Shown here: positions 44,918-54,795 of the stretch, piece after piece
How the letters are laid out: the number at the start of each line of letters is the position of its first letter
Position numbering within the stretch: the first letter of the stretch is position 1
From: Serratia sp. DD3
GTDB taxonomy: Bacteria; Pseudomonadota; Gammaproteobacteria; Enterobacterales; Enterobacteriaceae
Assembly (NCBI RefSeq): GCF_000496755.2
Contig: NZ_AYKS02000089.1
Location: 1-64,000 of the forward strand
Length of the DNA stretch: 64,000 bases
Direction: 5' to 3'
The notes under the pieces: generated by a model
The model's database searches: none
Told to the model about the DNA's origin: nothing
Seen by the model: only the letters and a program-made list of their open reading frames with translations
Position numbers and translations under genes: made by a program

Positions 44918-45635
44918 GATTGAGAACCTACAAGTCAGTTTTCCGCAGGCGTTTGGTCATAAAGTTGCGGTCGAGTCGGTGAGTTTTAGCGTTGAAGCCG
45001 GGGAAACCTTTAGCTTGATTGGCGCTTCTGGCTGCGGAAAATCCACGGTGTTGCGTGTGTTGGCGGGGCTACAACGTGATTGGCACGGTGAAGTGCGCTT
45101 GTTCGACCAGGTTATTCAGCCATTGCAGCGTTTTTCTGGGCGGTTGCGCCGTGATGTACAAATGGTGTTTCAGGACCCTTATGCATCATTGCACCCGCAA
45201 CACAAAATTGCCCGCACGTTAGGGGAGCCGCTCAAGATCCATGGTGAAAAGCATATTCCCGCACGGATCAGTGAAGCGTTATTGCAGGTAGGGTTGAGTG
45301 CGGCGATGGCAGAGCGCTACCCACATCAACTCTCTGGCGGCCAACGCCAGCGCGTGGCTATCGCCCGTGCTCTGCTGTTACGCCCAAAACTGTTATTGTT
45401 AGATGAACCCACCTCGGCGTTAGATATGTCGGTACAGGCGGAGATCCTCAACCTGCTCAATCAATTGAAACGGGAACATGGTATGACCTACCTCTTGGTG
45501 AGCCACGATGGCGATGTGATCGCTCATATGTCCCAACGTGCGGCTTTAATGGAGCAAGGGCAGATTGTACGTCACTACAACCGGGCAGAGTTGCAAGCCG
45601 GGGAACATCTAGCCTTAACTTCTTCTCCTGTTTAA
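44904..45635 (+). CDS. ABC transporter ATP-binding protein, DppF type
   Basis: A 243-residue ATPase. Walker A GASGCGKST is near residue 38, Q-loop VFQDPYASLHPQHKI, signature LSGGQRQRVAIARA and Walker B LLLLDEPTSALD. ATG 44904 begins MALIEIENLQVSF, overlapping the previous gene by 14 bases. It lacks the C-terminal cysteine cluster of true DppD/OppF proteins. Sixteen bases after its stop the histidine kinase gene begins. Confidence 0.9.
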   Translation: MALIEIENLQVSFPQAFGHKVAVESVSFSVEAGETFSLIGASGCGKSTVLRVLAGLQRDWHGEVRLFDQVIQPLQRFSGRLRRDVQMVFQDPYASLHPQHKIARTLGEPLKIHGEKHIPARISEALLQVGLSAAMAERYPHQLSGGQRQRVAIARALLLRPKLLLLDEPTSALDMSVQAEILNLLNQLKREHGMTYLLVSHDGDVIAHMSQRAALMEQGQIVRHYNRAELQAGEHLALTSSPV

Positions 45636-45651
45636 TTCGCCTGGAATCATT

Positions 45652-46971
45652 ATGCGCAAGGTTTTTCTCTGGTTGATTTTATCTCTGCTTTCAGGTGGTG
45701 GCGTGGTCATTTACGCGTTGCAACAGCAATATGAAGAGCAATCCGTAAACTACCGTATTTTATATCGTGAGATTACCGTCAAGGTATCTCAGTTGGAAAC
45801 GATCCTTTCATTGCTCTCCGTCACCAGCGATCCTGCTGCTGTTCGGCAACAATTCCCACAGATCCTGGCTTGGGAACCCAAGCTAAACCTAGCGCCACAT
45901 CAAACGTTGACGCCTGCTGCCAAGGGAACCTATTGGTTAGAAAATCAGCGTAACGCCTTGTTGATTGACTTCAACCTGTTATTGGCGGATATCCCCCAAC
46001 GTCATGATTTTCTTCATATCAGCTTGAATCGGCAGAATAGGACGGTGTTCGAACTGGGGAATAACAGTCAACCTGCTTACTGGCAATGGAACAAAGAGGT
46101 CAACAGTTCGTTGCAACCTTTTGAGTTATCAGCCAGTAATGATCCTGATTGGGCGGATTTACCTTGGCTAATATTGCTACTGCTGTCGGTTTTTTGGGCG
46201 GTGCTTATCCATTTTATTAGCCTGTATCGTAAGCAAAAACATCAACATAATATTGCCGTTTTACGCGAGCACTACTCGGAATTAACACGGCTAAACACCA
46301 TGGGGGAGATCACTGCTGGCATCATTCATGAATTAAACCAGCCGCTGACCGCGGTGTTGAGTTATAACCAAACGGCACTACGCCTGATAGAGCAGCAGCA
46401 GGCAGAAAAAGCGGCAGCGCTGCTTGATTCTTCGGTGATACAAATTAAGCGTATCAGTACATTACTGCAGCAATTTAGACAGAAACTGGTTGATGCGCCA
46501 GTGGTTTATCAGGATGTCAATTTGCACAAAGTCTGGCTGCACGTCACGATGTTGTTGGAGGATGAGATCAACAATAGCAATGTTAAGGTGGTTAACCGGT
46601 TACCGGAAAAGTTACCCACTCTACGTGCTGATCCCCTCTGGGTTGAACAGATTATTCAAAACATTGTCGCTAACGCGATTCAGGCCCAGCAGAATAATCC
46701 CCCGGGATCTTCTTGGGTAGCCATTGATGCTAGTTACTCAGAGCAAGGTATTGAGTTAGTCATCACCGATGGTGGGCCTGGTCTTTCTGCCCAAGCATTA
46801 CGGCAAGTTTTCATTCCTTTTTTCACTACACGGGAAGAGGGATTGGGGTTAGGGATGGCACTGACAGAAACCTTGGTTCAACGCCTCAATGGCAATATTA
46901 AAGCGGAAAATAGGCTTGGGCAGGGGGCGTGTTTTACGCTGTGGTTTCCGTTTAACAGTCGGGAAGTGTAA
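45652..46971 (+). CDS. Membrane-bound sensor histidine kinase
   Basis: A 439-residue kinase. An N-terminal membrane segment (VFLWLILSLLSGGGVVIYAL) and a second at about 170-192 enclose a periplasmic sensor domain of about 145 residues. The phosphoacceptor is His226 in GIIHELNQPLTAV, of the DctB/FixL type; N, G1 and G2 boxes read NIVANAIQAQ, DGGPGLS and GLGLGMALTE. Its position directly after a complete importer suggests that it senses the imported molecule and controls that operon or the outer-membrane gene at 47705. Confidence 0.9.
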   Translation: MRKVFLWLILSLLSGGGVVIYALQQQYEEQSVNYRILYREITVKVSQLETILSLLSVTSDPAAVRQQFPQILAWEPKLNLAPHQTLTPAAKGTYWLENQRNALLIDFNLLLADIPQRHDFLHISLNRQNRTVFELGNNSQPAYWQWNKEVNSSLQPFELSASNDPDWADLPWLILLLLSVFWAVLIHFISLYRKQKHQHNIAVLREHYSELTRLNTMGEITAGIIHELNQPLTAVLSYNQTALRLIEQQQAEKAAALLDSSVIQIKRISTLLQQFRQKLVDAPVVYQDVNLHKVWLHVTMLLEDEINNSNVKVVNRLPEKLPTLRADPLWVEQIIQNIVANAIQAQQNNPPGSSWVAIDASYSEQGIELVITDGGPGLSAQALRQVFIPFFTTREEGLGLGMALTETLVQRLNGNIKAENRLGQGACFTLWFPFNSREV

Positions 46972-47594
46972 TGGAACAGTTTATTTATTTGATTGATGAT
47001 GATCAGGCTATCCGTTGTGCTCTTGGTTCACTATTGGCCACCATGGGGTGGCAAACGGTCGCTTACGAAAATGCTCAGGATTTTCAACAGCAGATGGGGG
47101 ATTCCCAAGCATTAAATGGCTGTCTGCTACTGGATATCCGTATGCCGGGTAAAAGTGGCATAACGCTACTGGAGGAGTGGCAACGGCAAGGGCTGAATAT
47201 TCCGGTCATCATTATGACGGGTCATGGGAATATTGAATTGTGCCGCCGTGCCTTCAAAAATGGCGCTTTTGAGTTTTTAACCAAACCGATTGATGCTGAT
47301 TTGCTGCTTGAAACGGTGGGCGGGGCATTGGAATTTCAGCGTGTTTCTCAGCAAAAACAGCAAGAAGTCACGGTGTTACAAGAAAAACTCAATACATTGT
47401 CTGCCAGGGAATTAGAAGTGACCCAACTGATGATGGAAGGGAAATCCAGCAAGGAAATTGCTAATGACCTTTCGCTTTCACCACGGACGGTTGAGGCTCA
47501 TCGTGCCAATTTATTTGCAAAACTGGCTATCAACTCTTCGGTGAAGTTAATAAAAATCTATGGAGAGGTATTTTCCTCAAACCGAGCTAAGTAA
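46971..47594 (+). CDS. Response regulator, FixJ/NarL type
   Basis: A 207-residue regulator. The receiver domain has the acidic pair in LIDDDQA, phosphoacceptor Asp55 in LLLDIRMPGKSG and the lysine of FLTKPIDAD. A LuxR-type HTH fills the C-terminus (LSARELEVTQLMMEGKSSKE and VEAHRANLFAKL). Its ATG shares one base with the kinase stop (TAATG), so the pair is coupled. Confidence 0.92.
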   Translation: MEQFIYLIDDDQAIRCALGSLLATMGWQTVAYENAQDFQQQMGDSQALNGCLLLDIRMPGKSGITLLEEWQRQGLNIPVIIMTGHGNIELCRRAFKNGAFEFLTKPIDADLLLETVGGALEFQRVSQQKQQEVTVLQEKLNTLSARELEVTQLMMEGKSSKEIANDLSLSPRTVEAHRANLFAKLAINSSVKLIKIYGEVFSSNRAK

Positions 47595-47704
47595 AAATAC
47601 GTAGTGAGTTAGGTATTGAACCGAATTGTTGAATTTCTCACCGATGGTTATTTTAACCGTAGCTTCATTGCTCATCGAAAATGACCTTATTAAGTGAGAA
47701 ATAC

Positions 47705-48388
47705 ATGAATATAAAACCTCTTATACTAACGATTGTTTTAACCGGACTTTCCGCTAATGTATTGGCTGATGATTATTTATCTGGCTATTACGGTGCAGTA
47801 AAACTGCTGAATGCCAGACAGTCTGCCGAGAATATGGACACCAGTAGTCGCCCAGGAGTGGGTAATTTTGTCAGCGGTGATGAGAATCAGCGTTTTTATA
47901 ATGGTTCCGTTGCTCTGGGCTACCAGTTTGGTAATGGTTGGCGCAGTGAAGGGGAGTATGTATTCAAAAAGAGTACTGAATACACCAGCGGTTCTACCAC
48001 TTTTGCCAGCAGTTTCAATCACCATAAAGTGGACGCCCAGCGTGTGATGATTAATGTTTATCGTGACTATGCTTTGGGTTATAACTTTTCGGTCTATGGT
48101 ACCCTGGGTTTAGGTATTGCCAAGGTAACGTCTGATGGTTGGCAAGGTAATACTTCGCGCCAATATGCGGAAAGTACCCAGAATAACCTGGCTTATTCCG
48201 TGGGTGCAGGGGTTAGTTATGCGCCTATGCCGCAGCTTAGCCTAGACTTAGGTTATCGCTATGTCGATATGGGCAACATTGAAAGTGGTTTTAATAACTT
48301 CACCAATGCCCGTGGGCTGAAAGATGAGCAAATGAAAGCTCGCCTGGTTTCTAGTGAATTTATGTTAGGTGCCCGTTACCTGTTCTAA
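47705..48388 (+). CDS. Outer-membrane beta-barrel protein, opacity/OmpX-like
   Basis: A 227-residue protein with signal peptide [21 protein letters not shown] then [14 protein letters not shown]. Alternating polar/aromatic stretches ([49 protein letters not shown]) and a terminal phenylalanine (ARYLF) mark an eight-stranded barrel. ATG 47705 begins the signal peptide; an upstream in-frame start is unlikely. It follows the response regulator by 110 bases, possibly as its target. Confidence 0.82.
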   Translation: MNIKPLILTIVLTGLSANVLADDYLSGYYGAVKLLNARQSAENMDTSSRPGVGNFVSGDENQRFYNGSVALGYQFGNGWRSEGEYVFKKSTEYTSGSTTFASSFNHHKVDAQRVMINVYRDYALGYNFSVYGTLGLGIAKVTSDGWQGNTSRQYAESTQNNLAYSVGAGVSYAPMPQLSLDLGYRYVDMGNIESGFNNFTNARGLKDEQMKARLVSSEFMLGARYLF

Positions 48389-48451
48389 TCAGGAATGTGA
48401 GTGCGGTTGCCAGCATGGATGGCGAAAAAATAAAAAGAGGTGTCTTAACGC

Positions 48452-48479
48452 TTGCAGAGAGCAAAAACGCGAGTATAAT
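48452..48479 (+). promoter_or_regulatory. Promoter of the pyrL-pyrB-pyrI operon
   Basis: TTGCAG (48452-48457), 16-base spacer, TATAAT (48474-48479). The pyrL start codon is 26 bases past the -10 element. UTP-sensitive control by attenuation is expected downstream. Confidence 0.65.
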
Positions 48480-48504
48480 GCGCGACAATTTGCCAGGAGA
48501 AAGC

Positions 48505-48660
48505 ATGAAAGACGAAGTTTGTTTTGTTCGCCATATTGGACAAAACCGGCTACCAAACGCCGGCCAGCTGCCGTTTTTCCTCCTGTTACAGCACCTATCA
48601 TTTAAAAAAGCCCCTCAATTGAGGGGCTTTTTTTTGTCTGCAGAATTGCAATTACATTGA
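48505..48660 (+). CDS. pyrL: pyrBI operon leader peptide
   Basis: A 51-residue leader beginning [20 protein letters not shown], preceded by AGGAGA. Its codons run through a pause hairpin (CCGGC/GCCGG near 48548-48566), a T-rich stretch (CCGTTTTTCC) and then the attenuator hairpin, as in E. coli pyrL. When UTP is low, polymerase pauses in the T tract, the ribosome catches up and opens the terminator. The peptide sequence itself is poorly conserved but PFF and GxFF positions are similar. Confidence 0.85.
   Translation: MKDEVCFVRHIGQNRLPNAGQLPFFLLLQHLSFKKAPQLRGFFLSAELQLH
48607..48635 (+). terminator. pyrBI attenuator
   Basis: AAAGCCCCTC (48607-48616), loop AATT, GAGGGGCTTT (48621-48630) and a T run to 48635, inside the pyrL reading frame and 65 bases before pyrB. 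Confidence 0.9.
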
Positions 48661-48699
48661 AAATCCCCGCGCCAAGGGTTTGATCTGAGGAGAGTGAAC

Positions 48700-49635
48700 A
48701 TGGCCAATCCGCTGTATCGCAAGAACATCATCTCTATTAGTGATCTCAGCCGTGAAGATCTGGAACTGGTACTGCGCACTGCTGCCAGCCTGAAAGCCAA
48801 CCCGCAACCCGAGTTGCTCAAACATAAGGTGGTCGCCAGTTGCTTCTTTGAAGCGTCTACCCGTACCCGTCTGTCGTTTGAGACCGCCGTTCATCGCCTG
48901 GGGGCATCGGTTGTTGGTTTCTCTGATAGCAGTAACACCTCACTGGGCAAAAAAGGTGAAACCCTGGCCGATACCATTTCGGTGATCAGTACCTATGTTG
49001 ACGCCATTGTGATGCGCCATCCGCAGGAAGGGGCTTCCCGGCTGGCGGCTGAGTTTGCCGGTGGTATCCCAATATTGAATGCCGGTGATGGTTCCAATCA
49101 GCACCCGACTCAAACCCTGCTGGATCTGTTTACCATACAGGAAACTCAGGGCCGCTTGAGTAATATCAATATTGCCATGGTGGGTGACCTGAAATATGGC
49201 CGTACTGTGCACTCATTGACCCAGGCATTGGCAAAATACCAAGGGAACCACTTCTTTTTTATCGCACCGGAAGCCTTGGCGATGCCAAGCTATATCCTGA
49301 AAACATTAGCGGAAAAAGGCATCTCTTACAGTTGTCACGCCAGTATTGAGGAAGTGGTACCTGAGCTGGATATTCTCTATATGACCCGTGTACAGAAAGA
49401 GCGCCTGGATCCTTCCGAATACGCCAATGTCAAAGCGCAGTTTATCTTGCGCGTCTCGGACTTGGCTCGCGCCCGGGACAACTTGAAAGTGTTACACCCA
49501 CTGCCGCGTATTGATGAAATTGCTATCGAAGTGGATAAAACGCCCTACGCGCACTATTTCCAGCAGGCGGGTAACGGTATTTTCGCCCGCCAGGCGTTGT
49601 TGGCTCTGGTATTAAACGCAGATTTGGCTCTTTAA
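48700..49635 (+). CDS. pyrB: Aspartate carbamoyltransferase catalytic subunit
   Basis: A 311-residue enzyme, identical in length to E. coli PyrB, forming carbamoyl aspartate in pyrimidine synthesis. The carbamoyl phosphate motif STRTR is at 53-57, HPTQTLLDL and LHPLPR are present, and the 80s-loop reads [12 protein letters not shown] 48700 (MANPLY) has GAGGAGAG upstream; an ATG two codons earlier is an alternative. It forms the holoenzyme with PyrI. Confidence 0.97.
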   Translation: MANPLYRKNIISISDLSREDLELVLRTAASLKANPQPELLKHKVVASCFFEASTRTRLSFETAVHRLGASVVGFSDSSNTSLGKKGETLADTISVISTYVDAIVMRHPQEGASRLAAEFAGGIPILNAGDGSNQHPTQTLLDLFTIQETQGRLSNINIAMVGDLKYGRTVHSLTQALAKYQGNHFFFIAPEALAMPSYILKTLAEKGISYSCHASIEEVVPELDILYMTRVQKERLDPSEYANVKAQFILRVSDLARARDNLKVLHPLPRIDEIAIEVDKTPYAHYFQQAGNGIFARQALLALVLNADLAL

Positions 49636-49647
49636 GGGGGAACCGCC

Positions 49648-50112
49648 ATGACTCATGATAATAAACTCCAGGTTGAAGCAATCAAATGCGGTACGGTGAT
49701 CGACCATATTCCCGCACAAATCGGTTTTAAACTGCTTACACTGTTCAAACTGACGGCTACCGACCAGCGCATCACCATTGGGTTAAACCTGCCCTCTAGA
49801 GAGTTGGGGCGCAAGGATTTGATCAAAATTGAGAATACCTTCCTGACGGAACAGCAGGCTAACCAACTGGCGATGTATGCCCCCAAGGCGACAGTCAACC
49901 GCATCGATAACTATGAAGTGGTGCGTAAGTTGACCCTCAGCCTGCCAGACCATATTGATGGTGTGTTGACCTGCCCGAACAGCAATTGCATTAGTCGCAG
50001 TGAGCCGGTGACCTCCAGCTTTAGTGTGAAATCTCATGCTGGTGAGGTACACCTGAAGTGCCGTTACTGTGAAAAAGAGTTTGAACATCAAGTGGTATTG
50101 CAGGCCGATTAA
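49648..50112 (+). CDS. pyrI: Aspartate carbamoyltransferase regulatory subunit
   Basis: A 154-residue subunit binding CTP/ATP and transmitting allosteric control to PyrB. The zinc site cysteines stand in TCPNSNC and KCRYCEKEF in the C-terminal domain, and the N-terminal nucleotide-binding domain reads [20 protein letters not shown]. It starts 12 bases after pyrB. Confidence 0.97.
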   Translation: MTHDNKLQVEAIKCGTVIDHIPAQIGFKLLTLFKLTATDQRITIGLNLPSRELGRKDLIKIENTFLTEQQANQLAMYAPKATVNRIDNYEVVRKLTLSLPDHIDGVLTCPNSNCISRSEPVTSSFSVKSHAGEVHLKCRYCEKEFEHQVVLQAD

Positions 50113-50242
50113 AATCGTCTGTTTTGCCGGGAGTGGTGCTGTTAATATTGTCACCACTCTTTATAATGGTATTTCAAAAATAACGCTACTCAATGGGGTG
50201 CCAGCCACTGTTGGTAACGCCAAAAGGGTATCAGGAGAAAAA

Positions 50243-50629
50243 ATGTCACGTAATATTAGTACTGAACTCGCCCCTGCTGCTATTGGTCCTTATGTGCAAG
50301 GTGTTGATCTAGGTAGCATGATCATTACCTCTGGCCAAATTCCGGTTGATCCTAAAACCGGCACTGTTGCCGATGACGTTTCTGCTCAGGCTCGTCAATC
50401 ACTGGAAAACGTGAAAGCGATTATTGAAGCTGCCGGGCTGAAAGTGGCCGATATCGTTAAAACTACGGTTTTTGTGAAAGATCTTAATGATTTCGCCACC
50501 GTTAATGCGACCTACGAAGCTTTCTTTACTGAACACCATGCTCCCTTCCCAGCACGTTCTTGCGTTGAAGTGGCACGTTTACCAAAAGATGTGAAAATCG
50601 AAATCGAAGCAATTGCAGTTCGCCGTTAA
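50243..50629 (+). CDS. ridA: Enamine/imine deaminase RidA
   Basis: A 128-residue YjgF/RidA protein that hydrolyses reactive 2-aminoacrylate-type intermediates made by PLP enzymes. Conserved texts are GPYVQGVDLGSMIITSGQIP, the active-site arginine in PFPARSCVEVARLP, and KIEIEAIAV at the end. ATG 50243 is preceded by AGGAGA. The order pyrB-pyrI-ridA is standard in enterics. Confidence 0.96.
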   Translation: MSRNISTELAPAAIGPYVQGVDLGSMIITSGQIPVDPKTGTVADDVSAQARQSLENVKAIIEAAGLKVADIVKTTVFVKDLNDFATVNATYEAFFTEHHAPFPARSCVEVARLPKDVKIEIEAIAVRR

Positions 50630-50655
50630 TTCTCATTCGGTGAGATCCAAGATTG

Positions 50656-50687
50656 TGCAAGCTGCAGCTAACATACCGCAGCTTGCA
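50656..50687. terminator. Perfect 10-base hairpin between ridA and emtA
   Basis: TGCAAGCTGC (50656-50665), twelve-base loop, GCAGCTTGCA (50678-50687), between convergent genes. No T tract on either strand. Confidence 0.5.
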
Positions 50688-50776
50688 TGATGAAGGGGTT
50701 ACGCCGGATCCCTCCTGTAGGGTACCCGTATTAATGATCTCGGGCGAACCCATCAATCTCTACAGCGCGTCCCTTT

Positions 50777-51403
50777 CTACAACTCGTTATAGGCTGCTTC
50801 AACTTTCAACATATAGCGTGGAGCCTGGGGAAAAGGGTGGTGCTTGCGCACATGCCAGTGAAATGCCTCCGGGGAGAGGTTGTTGATCATACTTATGGCT
50901 TTTTTACGGTCATTAGAGAAGGTGCGTAATAGCGTTCCTGCGCCATTGGCGTAGGCGACCTCCGTGGCGTAGCGCCGGGTTACCGGGTTTTCAATCCATT
51001 TCAGTTGTTGATGTTGCAGGGCACTGATGTAGGCCGCACCCAAATCGATATTGACTTGAGGGTCCCGCAGGTCACTCTCATCTGGGCAACCCCGTTTACC
51101 TTTAAAACGGTAGGCATCACATCCGGCGGTATCTGCTTTTATCTGCATCAGGCCAATAGCGTTTGAGCGGCTGACTGCATCGGGGTTAAAGCCAGACTCG
51201 ACCTGAATAATGGCCGTGATTAGCTTTTGGTCGACACCATATTCTTTGGCTGCATCTTCAATATGATAATTATAGGTGTGCTTATTGTGACCAGAGGTTT
51301 GGCTAGAGTTGCCAGTATGCGGAGAGTTTCTGGAACAACCAGCCAGTACCAACAGCGTCAGCACCAGGGTGAAGTGCGACAAATAAGTTTGTGATCGAAT
51401 CAT
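50777..51403 (-). CDS. emtA: Membrane-bound endolytic murein transglycosylase E
   Basis: A 208-residue lipoprotein with lipobox LVLAGC then SRNS. The SLT domain has the catalytic glutamate in AIIQVESGFNPDAV, followed by NAIGLMQIKADT and AYANGAGTLLRTFSNDRKKA, closely like E. coli EmtA/MltE. It cleaves peptidoglycan strands internally from the outer membrane. ATG 51403 is taken; a GTG at 51418 is the other option. Confidence 0.88.
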   Translation of the reverse strand: MIRSQTYLSHFTLVLTLLVLAGCSRNSPHTGNSSQTSGHNKHTYNYHIEDAAKEYGVDQKLITAIIQVESGFNPDAVSRSNAIGLMQIKADTAGCDAYRFKGKRGCPDESDLRDPQVNIDLGAAYISALQHQQLKWIENPVTRRYATEVAYANGAGTLLRTFSNDRKKAISMINNLSPEAFHWHVRKHHPFPQAPRYMLKVEAAYNEL

Positions 51404-51499
51404 AGAGCGCCATACCACCTGGGTATAAACCCATCAAGTTGAAACGATATCTTTCAATTATATACCCAAATTTATCCAGTGGCAGCTGGGCAATGAAGC

Positions 51500-51525
51500 G
51501 AAAAAACCGGCCATCAAGGCCGGTT
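51500..51525 (-). terminator. Rho-independent terminator after yqhD
   Basis: On the minus strand AACCGGCC, loop of five, GGCCGGTT then a T run (A tract at 51501-51506 on the plus strand), 38 bases past the yqhD stop. Confidence 0.85.
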
Positions 51526-51562
51526 CAAACAAGGTTAATCAACGGAGGTGTCAGTCAGCCGA

Positions 51563-52726
51563 TTAGCGTGCTGCCTGATAAATACGTTCACTGACTTCCG
51601 GTGTGATGTCCTGATGTTCACCCAGGGCGGTCATACCGTGTTCGCGCAATTTGTCGAGGAGAGCCGGGATGGAACTGCCATCGATTTGGTAGTCGGATAA
51701 GCGGGTAGGGATCCCCATTTTCTCAAAGAAAGCACGCGTAGCTGCAATGGCACCATCGATACGCTGATCTTCCGAACCGTCATGCAGACCCCAAACGCGC
51801 TCTGCGTATTGCAGCAGTTTTTCACGTTTCTGTGCTTTTTTCTCGACTAACAGCGCAGGCATGATAATCGCCAAGGTTTGCCCGTGATCCAGACCGTGCA
51901 TAGCGGTTAACTCATGACCCAACATATGTGTTGCCCAGTCTTGAGGTACTCCGGCACCGATCAGGCCATTTAAGGCCAGTGTGGCGCACCACATCACGTT
52001 GGCACGGACTTGGTAGTTCTCTGGCTCAAGCAGTGCGCGTGGACCTTCTTCCACCAGCGTTAGCAGCAGGCCTTCAGCAAAGCGATCTTGCACTTTGGCA
52101 TCCACCGGATAAGTCAGATATTGCTCCAGGATATGGATAAACGCATCAACGACACCGTTAGCGATCTGACGTGGAGGAAGTGTATAAGTGACGAGCGGAT
52201 CGAGGATGGCAAAGCGTGGTTGCACGTAGGATGAGTGGAAGTGCTGTTTGTCACCACTGCTTTTGCGGGTGATTACCGCACCACTGTTGGATTCAGAGCC
52301 GGTGGCAGGTAAGGTCAGTACACAACCCAGCGGGATGGCATTGGTGACATCAGACCCTACGGTTTTCAGAATATGCCAAGGATCGCTATCGGCCTGATAG
52401 TGGGCGGCGGCAGCGATAAATTTGGTGCCATCGGCTACAGAGCCACCACCAACGGCCAACAGGAAGTCGATTTTTTCCGCCCGCACGATTTCAACCGCTT
52501 TCATCAGTGTTTCATAGGTTGGGTTAGGTTCAATACCAGAGAACTCCTGCACATTGCGGCCAGCCAGCGCACGATAGACTTGGTCCAGTACGCCATTCTT
52601 TTTCACACTGCCACCGCCATAAGTGATCAGGATGCGGGCATCTGCAGGGATCTGTTTACCCAGTTCGGCGATCTGGCCTTGACCGAACAGGATCTTGGTT
52701 GGGGTATGAAGAATAAAGTTTTGCAT
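51563..52726 (-). CDS. yqhD: NADPH-dependent aldehyde reductase (iron-type alcohol dehydrogenase)
   Basis: A 387-residue enzyme reducing toxic short-chain aldehydes. The NADP loop GGGSVKKNGV (38-47) and GGGSVADGTKFIAAA, and metal ligands in GVVDAFIHILEQY and GHELTAMHGLDHGQT are the YqhD pattern; the second motif places the metal-binding histidines. It is divergent from its activator yqhC over about 190 bases and has its own terminator. Confidence 0.95.
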   Translation of the reverse strand: MQNFILHTPTKILFGQGQIAELGKQIPADARILITYGGGSVKKNGVLDQVYRALAGRNVQEFSGIEPNPTYETLMKAVEIVRAEKIDFLLAVGGGSVADGTKFIAAAAHYQADSDPWHILKTVGSDVTNAIPLGCVLTLPATGSESNSGAVITRKSSGDKQHFHSSYVQPRFAILDPLVTYTLPPRQIANGVVDAFIHILEQYLTYPVDAKVQDRFAEGLLLTLVEEGPRALLEPENYQVRANVMWCATLALNGLIGAGVPQDWATHMLGHELTAMHGLDHGQTLAIIMPALLVEKKAQKREKLLQYAERVWGLHDGSEDQRIDGAIAATRAFFEKMGIPTRLSDYQIDGSSIPALLDKLREHGMTALGEHQDITPEVSERIYQAAR

Positions 52727-52917
52727 GGTTGGATTCTCTCAAGTTTCAGGGAAGCGCTAGCGGCGCAAAAACAGTCGTTGGCTATTGTTAGTCACTTAGC
52801 CTGCTCAGGCAATGCATATTTCTCTCAATGTCTTGCCTATTTCTCTTAAACATTGTAGAAAAGGTCTGCTTTTTACGATGTTCTTTGCTGGATTGTTTTG
52901 GTGGCAAGAGAAGGGTG

Positions 52918-53835
52918 ATGACTGAAATTGATGAGCAGCGTGGCCGTATGGCGCGCCAGGCAATGGGTTTTGTTCGAGGGAAAGGCTTTATCCCCTCGCC
53001 AGTAGCCAAGGTGACAATTCTGTATGCTGATGAGCATTGGCCCCGCCAACCGGTAATGTATGAACCCTGTATTGTGATTATCTTTCAGGGGCATAAGGTG
53101 GGGTACTGTGGTGACAAAGTTTTTCAGTACGACCCCCGCAATTATCTGCTGATGACGGTACCGTTGCCATTTGAATGCGAGACTTTTGCCAGCCCGCAGC
53201 GCCCGATGGTGGGGCTGGGGATAAGTATTGATGTCCAAATGTTGCAGGACCTGCTGTTTGACATCGGGGACCAGGATTACCTGCTAAAACCACCGGTCGA
53301 AAGCAACTGCGTCAATCTTTCTCCGCTGACTGAGGAGATGCTGTGTGCGACCCAGCGCCTGCTGGACGTGATGGAAACACCACTTGATGCTCAGGTACTG
53401 GGGCCACAGATTGTGCGCGAGCTGTTGTATTACGTGTTACGTGGTAGTTGTGGTGCATCATTGCAGGAATTGGTTAATCGCCATACTCACTTTAGCCAGA
53501 TAGCCAAGGCGTTGCGGCGTATTGAAAGCCAGTACGCCGAAAATCTCAATGTGGAACAGTTAGCGAACGAAGTGAATATGAGCGTCTCGGCTTTCCACCA
53601 TAATTTCAAAGCGGTAACCAACACTTCCCCATTGCAATATGTGAAATCTTACCGCCTGCACAAGGCGCGTTTGTTGATGGTGCATGATGGGTTGAAGGCC
53701 AGTACAGCAGCCATTCGTGTGGGGTATGAAAGCGCTTCACAGTTCAGCCGTGAATTTAAACGCTTGTTCGGGATTACGCCGAGCGATGAGCTCGCTCGGC
53801 TGCGGGACAGTAATATCATGGTGGCACAGGGGTAA
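52918..53835 (+). CDS. yqhC: AraC-family activator of yqhD
   Basis: A 305-residue regulator: an N-terminal AraC-type effector domain ([20 protein letters not shown]) and two C-terminal helix-turn-helices ([20 protein letters not shown], then [17 protein letters not shown]). YqhC activates yqhD in response to aldehydes such as glyoxal or methylglyoxal in E. coli. ATG 52918 has AAGGG directly upstream. The C-terminus converges on yghB. Confidence 0.92.
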   Translation: MTEIDEQRGRMARQAMGFVRGKGFIPSPVAKVTILYADEHWPRQPVMYEPCIVIIFQGHKVGYCGDKVFQYDPRNYLLMTVPLPFECETFASPQRPMVGLGISIDVQMLQDLLFDIGDQDYLLKPPVESNCVNLSPLTEEMLCATQRLLDVMETPLDAQVLGPQIVRELLYYVLRGSCGASLQELVNRHTHFSQIAKALRRIESQYAENLNVEQLANEVNMSVSAFHHNFKAVTNTSPLQYVKSYRLHKARLLMVHDGLKASTAAIRVGYESASQFSREFKRLFGITPSDELARLRDSNIMVAQG

Positions 53836-53857
53836 AGGCACAGGTACCGATAGACTA

Positions 53858-54514
53858 TCAGGAAGCGCTTTTTTTGCGCCAAATGACCATGATGACACCC
53901 AATAAACCCAATATCAGTAGCACGATTGGCAGGAGCATGAGTACCGTCATTACCTGATCTTCGTGGAGTTTAACCCAAGGTATCTGACTAAAGGCATAGC
54001 CCAGTGAGACCACGAGCCCTACCCAGACCAAACCGCTTAACCAGTTAAAAAACTGAAAACGTGAGTTGCTCAGGCCTGATATTCCAGCGATGGTAGGCAG
54101 TAGCGTGCGGACGAAGGCCAAGAAACGACCAATCAGTAAGGCGGCCAGACCATGGTTGTTAAACAGCATATAGGCGCGTTGGTGGTATTGCGCTGGTAAT
54201 TGTAATAACCAACCTTTCACCAACTTAGTATGACCCAGCCACCGCCCCTGCAGGTAGCTAAGCCAGCACCCCAGACTGGCGGCGACAGTCAGAATGATCA
54301 GTGTCGGGATAAAACTCATCACGCCTTTGGCAATTAATGCGCCAGCCAATAACAGCAAACTGTCACCGGGCAGAAAGGAGGCGGGGAGCAATCCGTTTTC
54401 CAGGAACAGGGTGGCGAAAACAACAGCATAAACCACCCAGATTACCTTAGGGTCAGCAAGTGCAGCGAAGTCCTGCGTCCACAGTGCGTGAACAATCTCT
54501 CTTAACACATCCAT
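53858..54514 (-). CDS. yghB: DedA-family inner-membrane protein YghB
   Basis: A 218-residue polytopic protein of the DedA/VTT family, implicated in undecaprenyl phosphate and lipid recycling and proton-motive force upkeep in E. coli. It shows the family segments [33 protein letters not shown] and [22 protein letters not shown] 54514 (MDVLREIV) has AGGA upstream and matches the family start. It lies downstream of metC on the same strand, about 280 bases away. Confidence 0.92.
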   Translation of the reverse strand: MDVLREIVHALWTQDFAALADPKVIWVVYAVVFATLFLENGLLPASFLPGDSLLLLAGALIAKGVMSFIPTLIILTVAASLGCWLSYLQGRWLGHTKLVKGWLLQLPAQYHQRAYMLFNNHGLAALLIGRFLAFVRTLLPTIAGISGLSNSRFQFFNWLSGLVWVGLVVSLGYAFSQIPWVKLHEDQVMTVLMLLPIVLLILGLLGVIMVIWRKKSAS

Positions 54515-54795
54515 TTTTTGTCCTGTGGTGCTTGGCTTTTTATCATTTAGCCTGCTTTGATACCCTGGTTTATTCAAACAACAGCCAACGTTGAGTAGTT
54601 TGAGTCATGACGGAAACAATCATGTGTCTCAGGCTTGGCTTGTAGTGTAACCCGATTAACCTAAGTGGACATTAGACAGAGTGTAATAATATGCTATTCC
54701 CGGGTTTTTTAAATTACAAAGGGTTGGCAACAAGGCAACCGGCATAAACCCAGGGGGCGTTTTTTGATGGCATGACGGTCAATTCACGGCACTGT

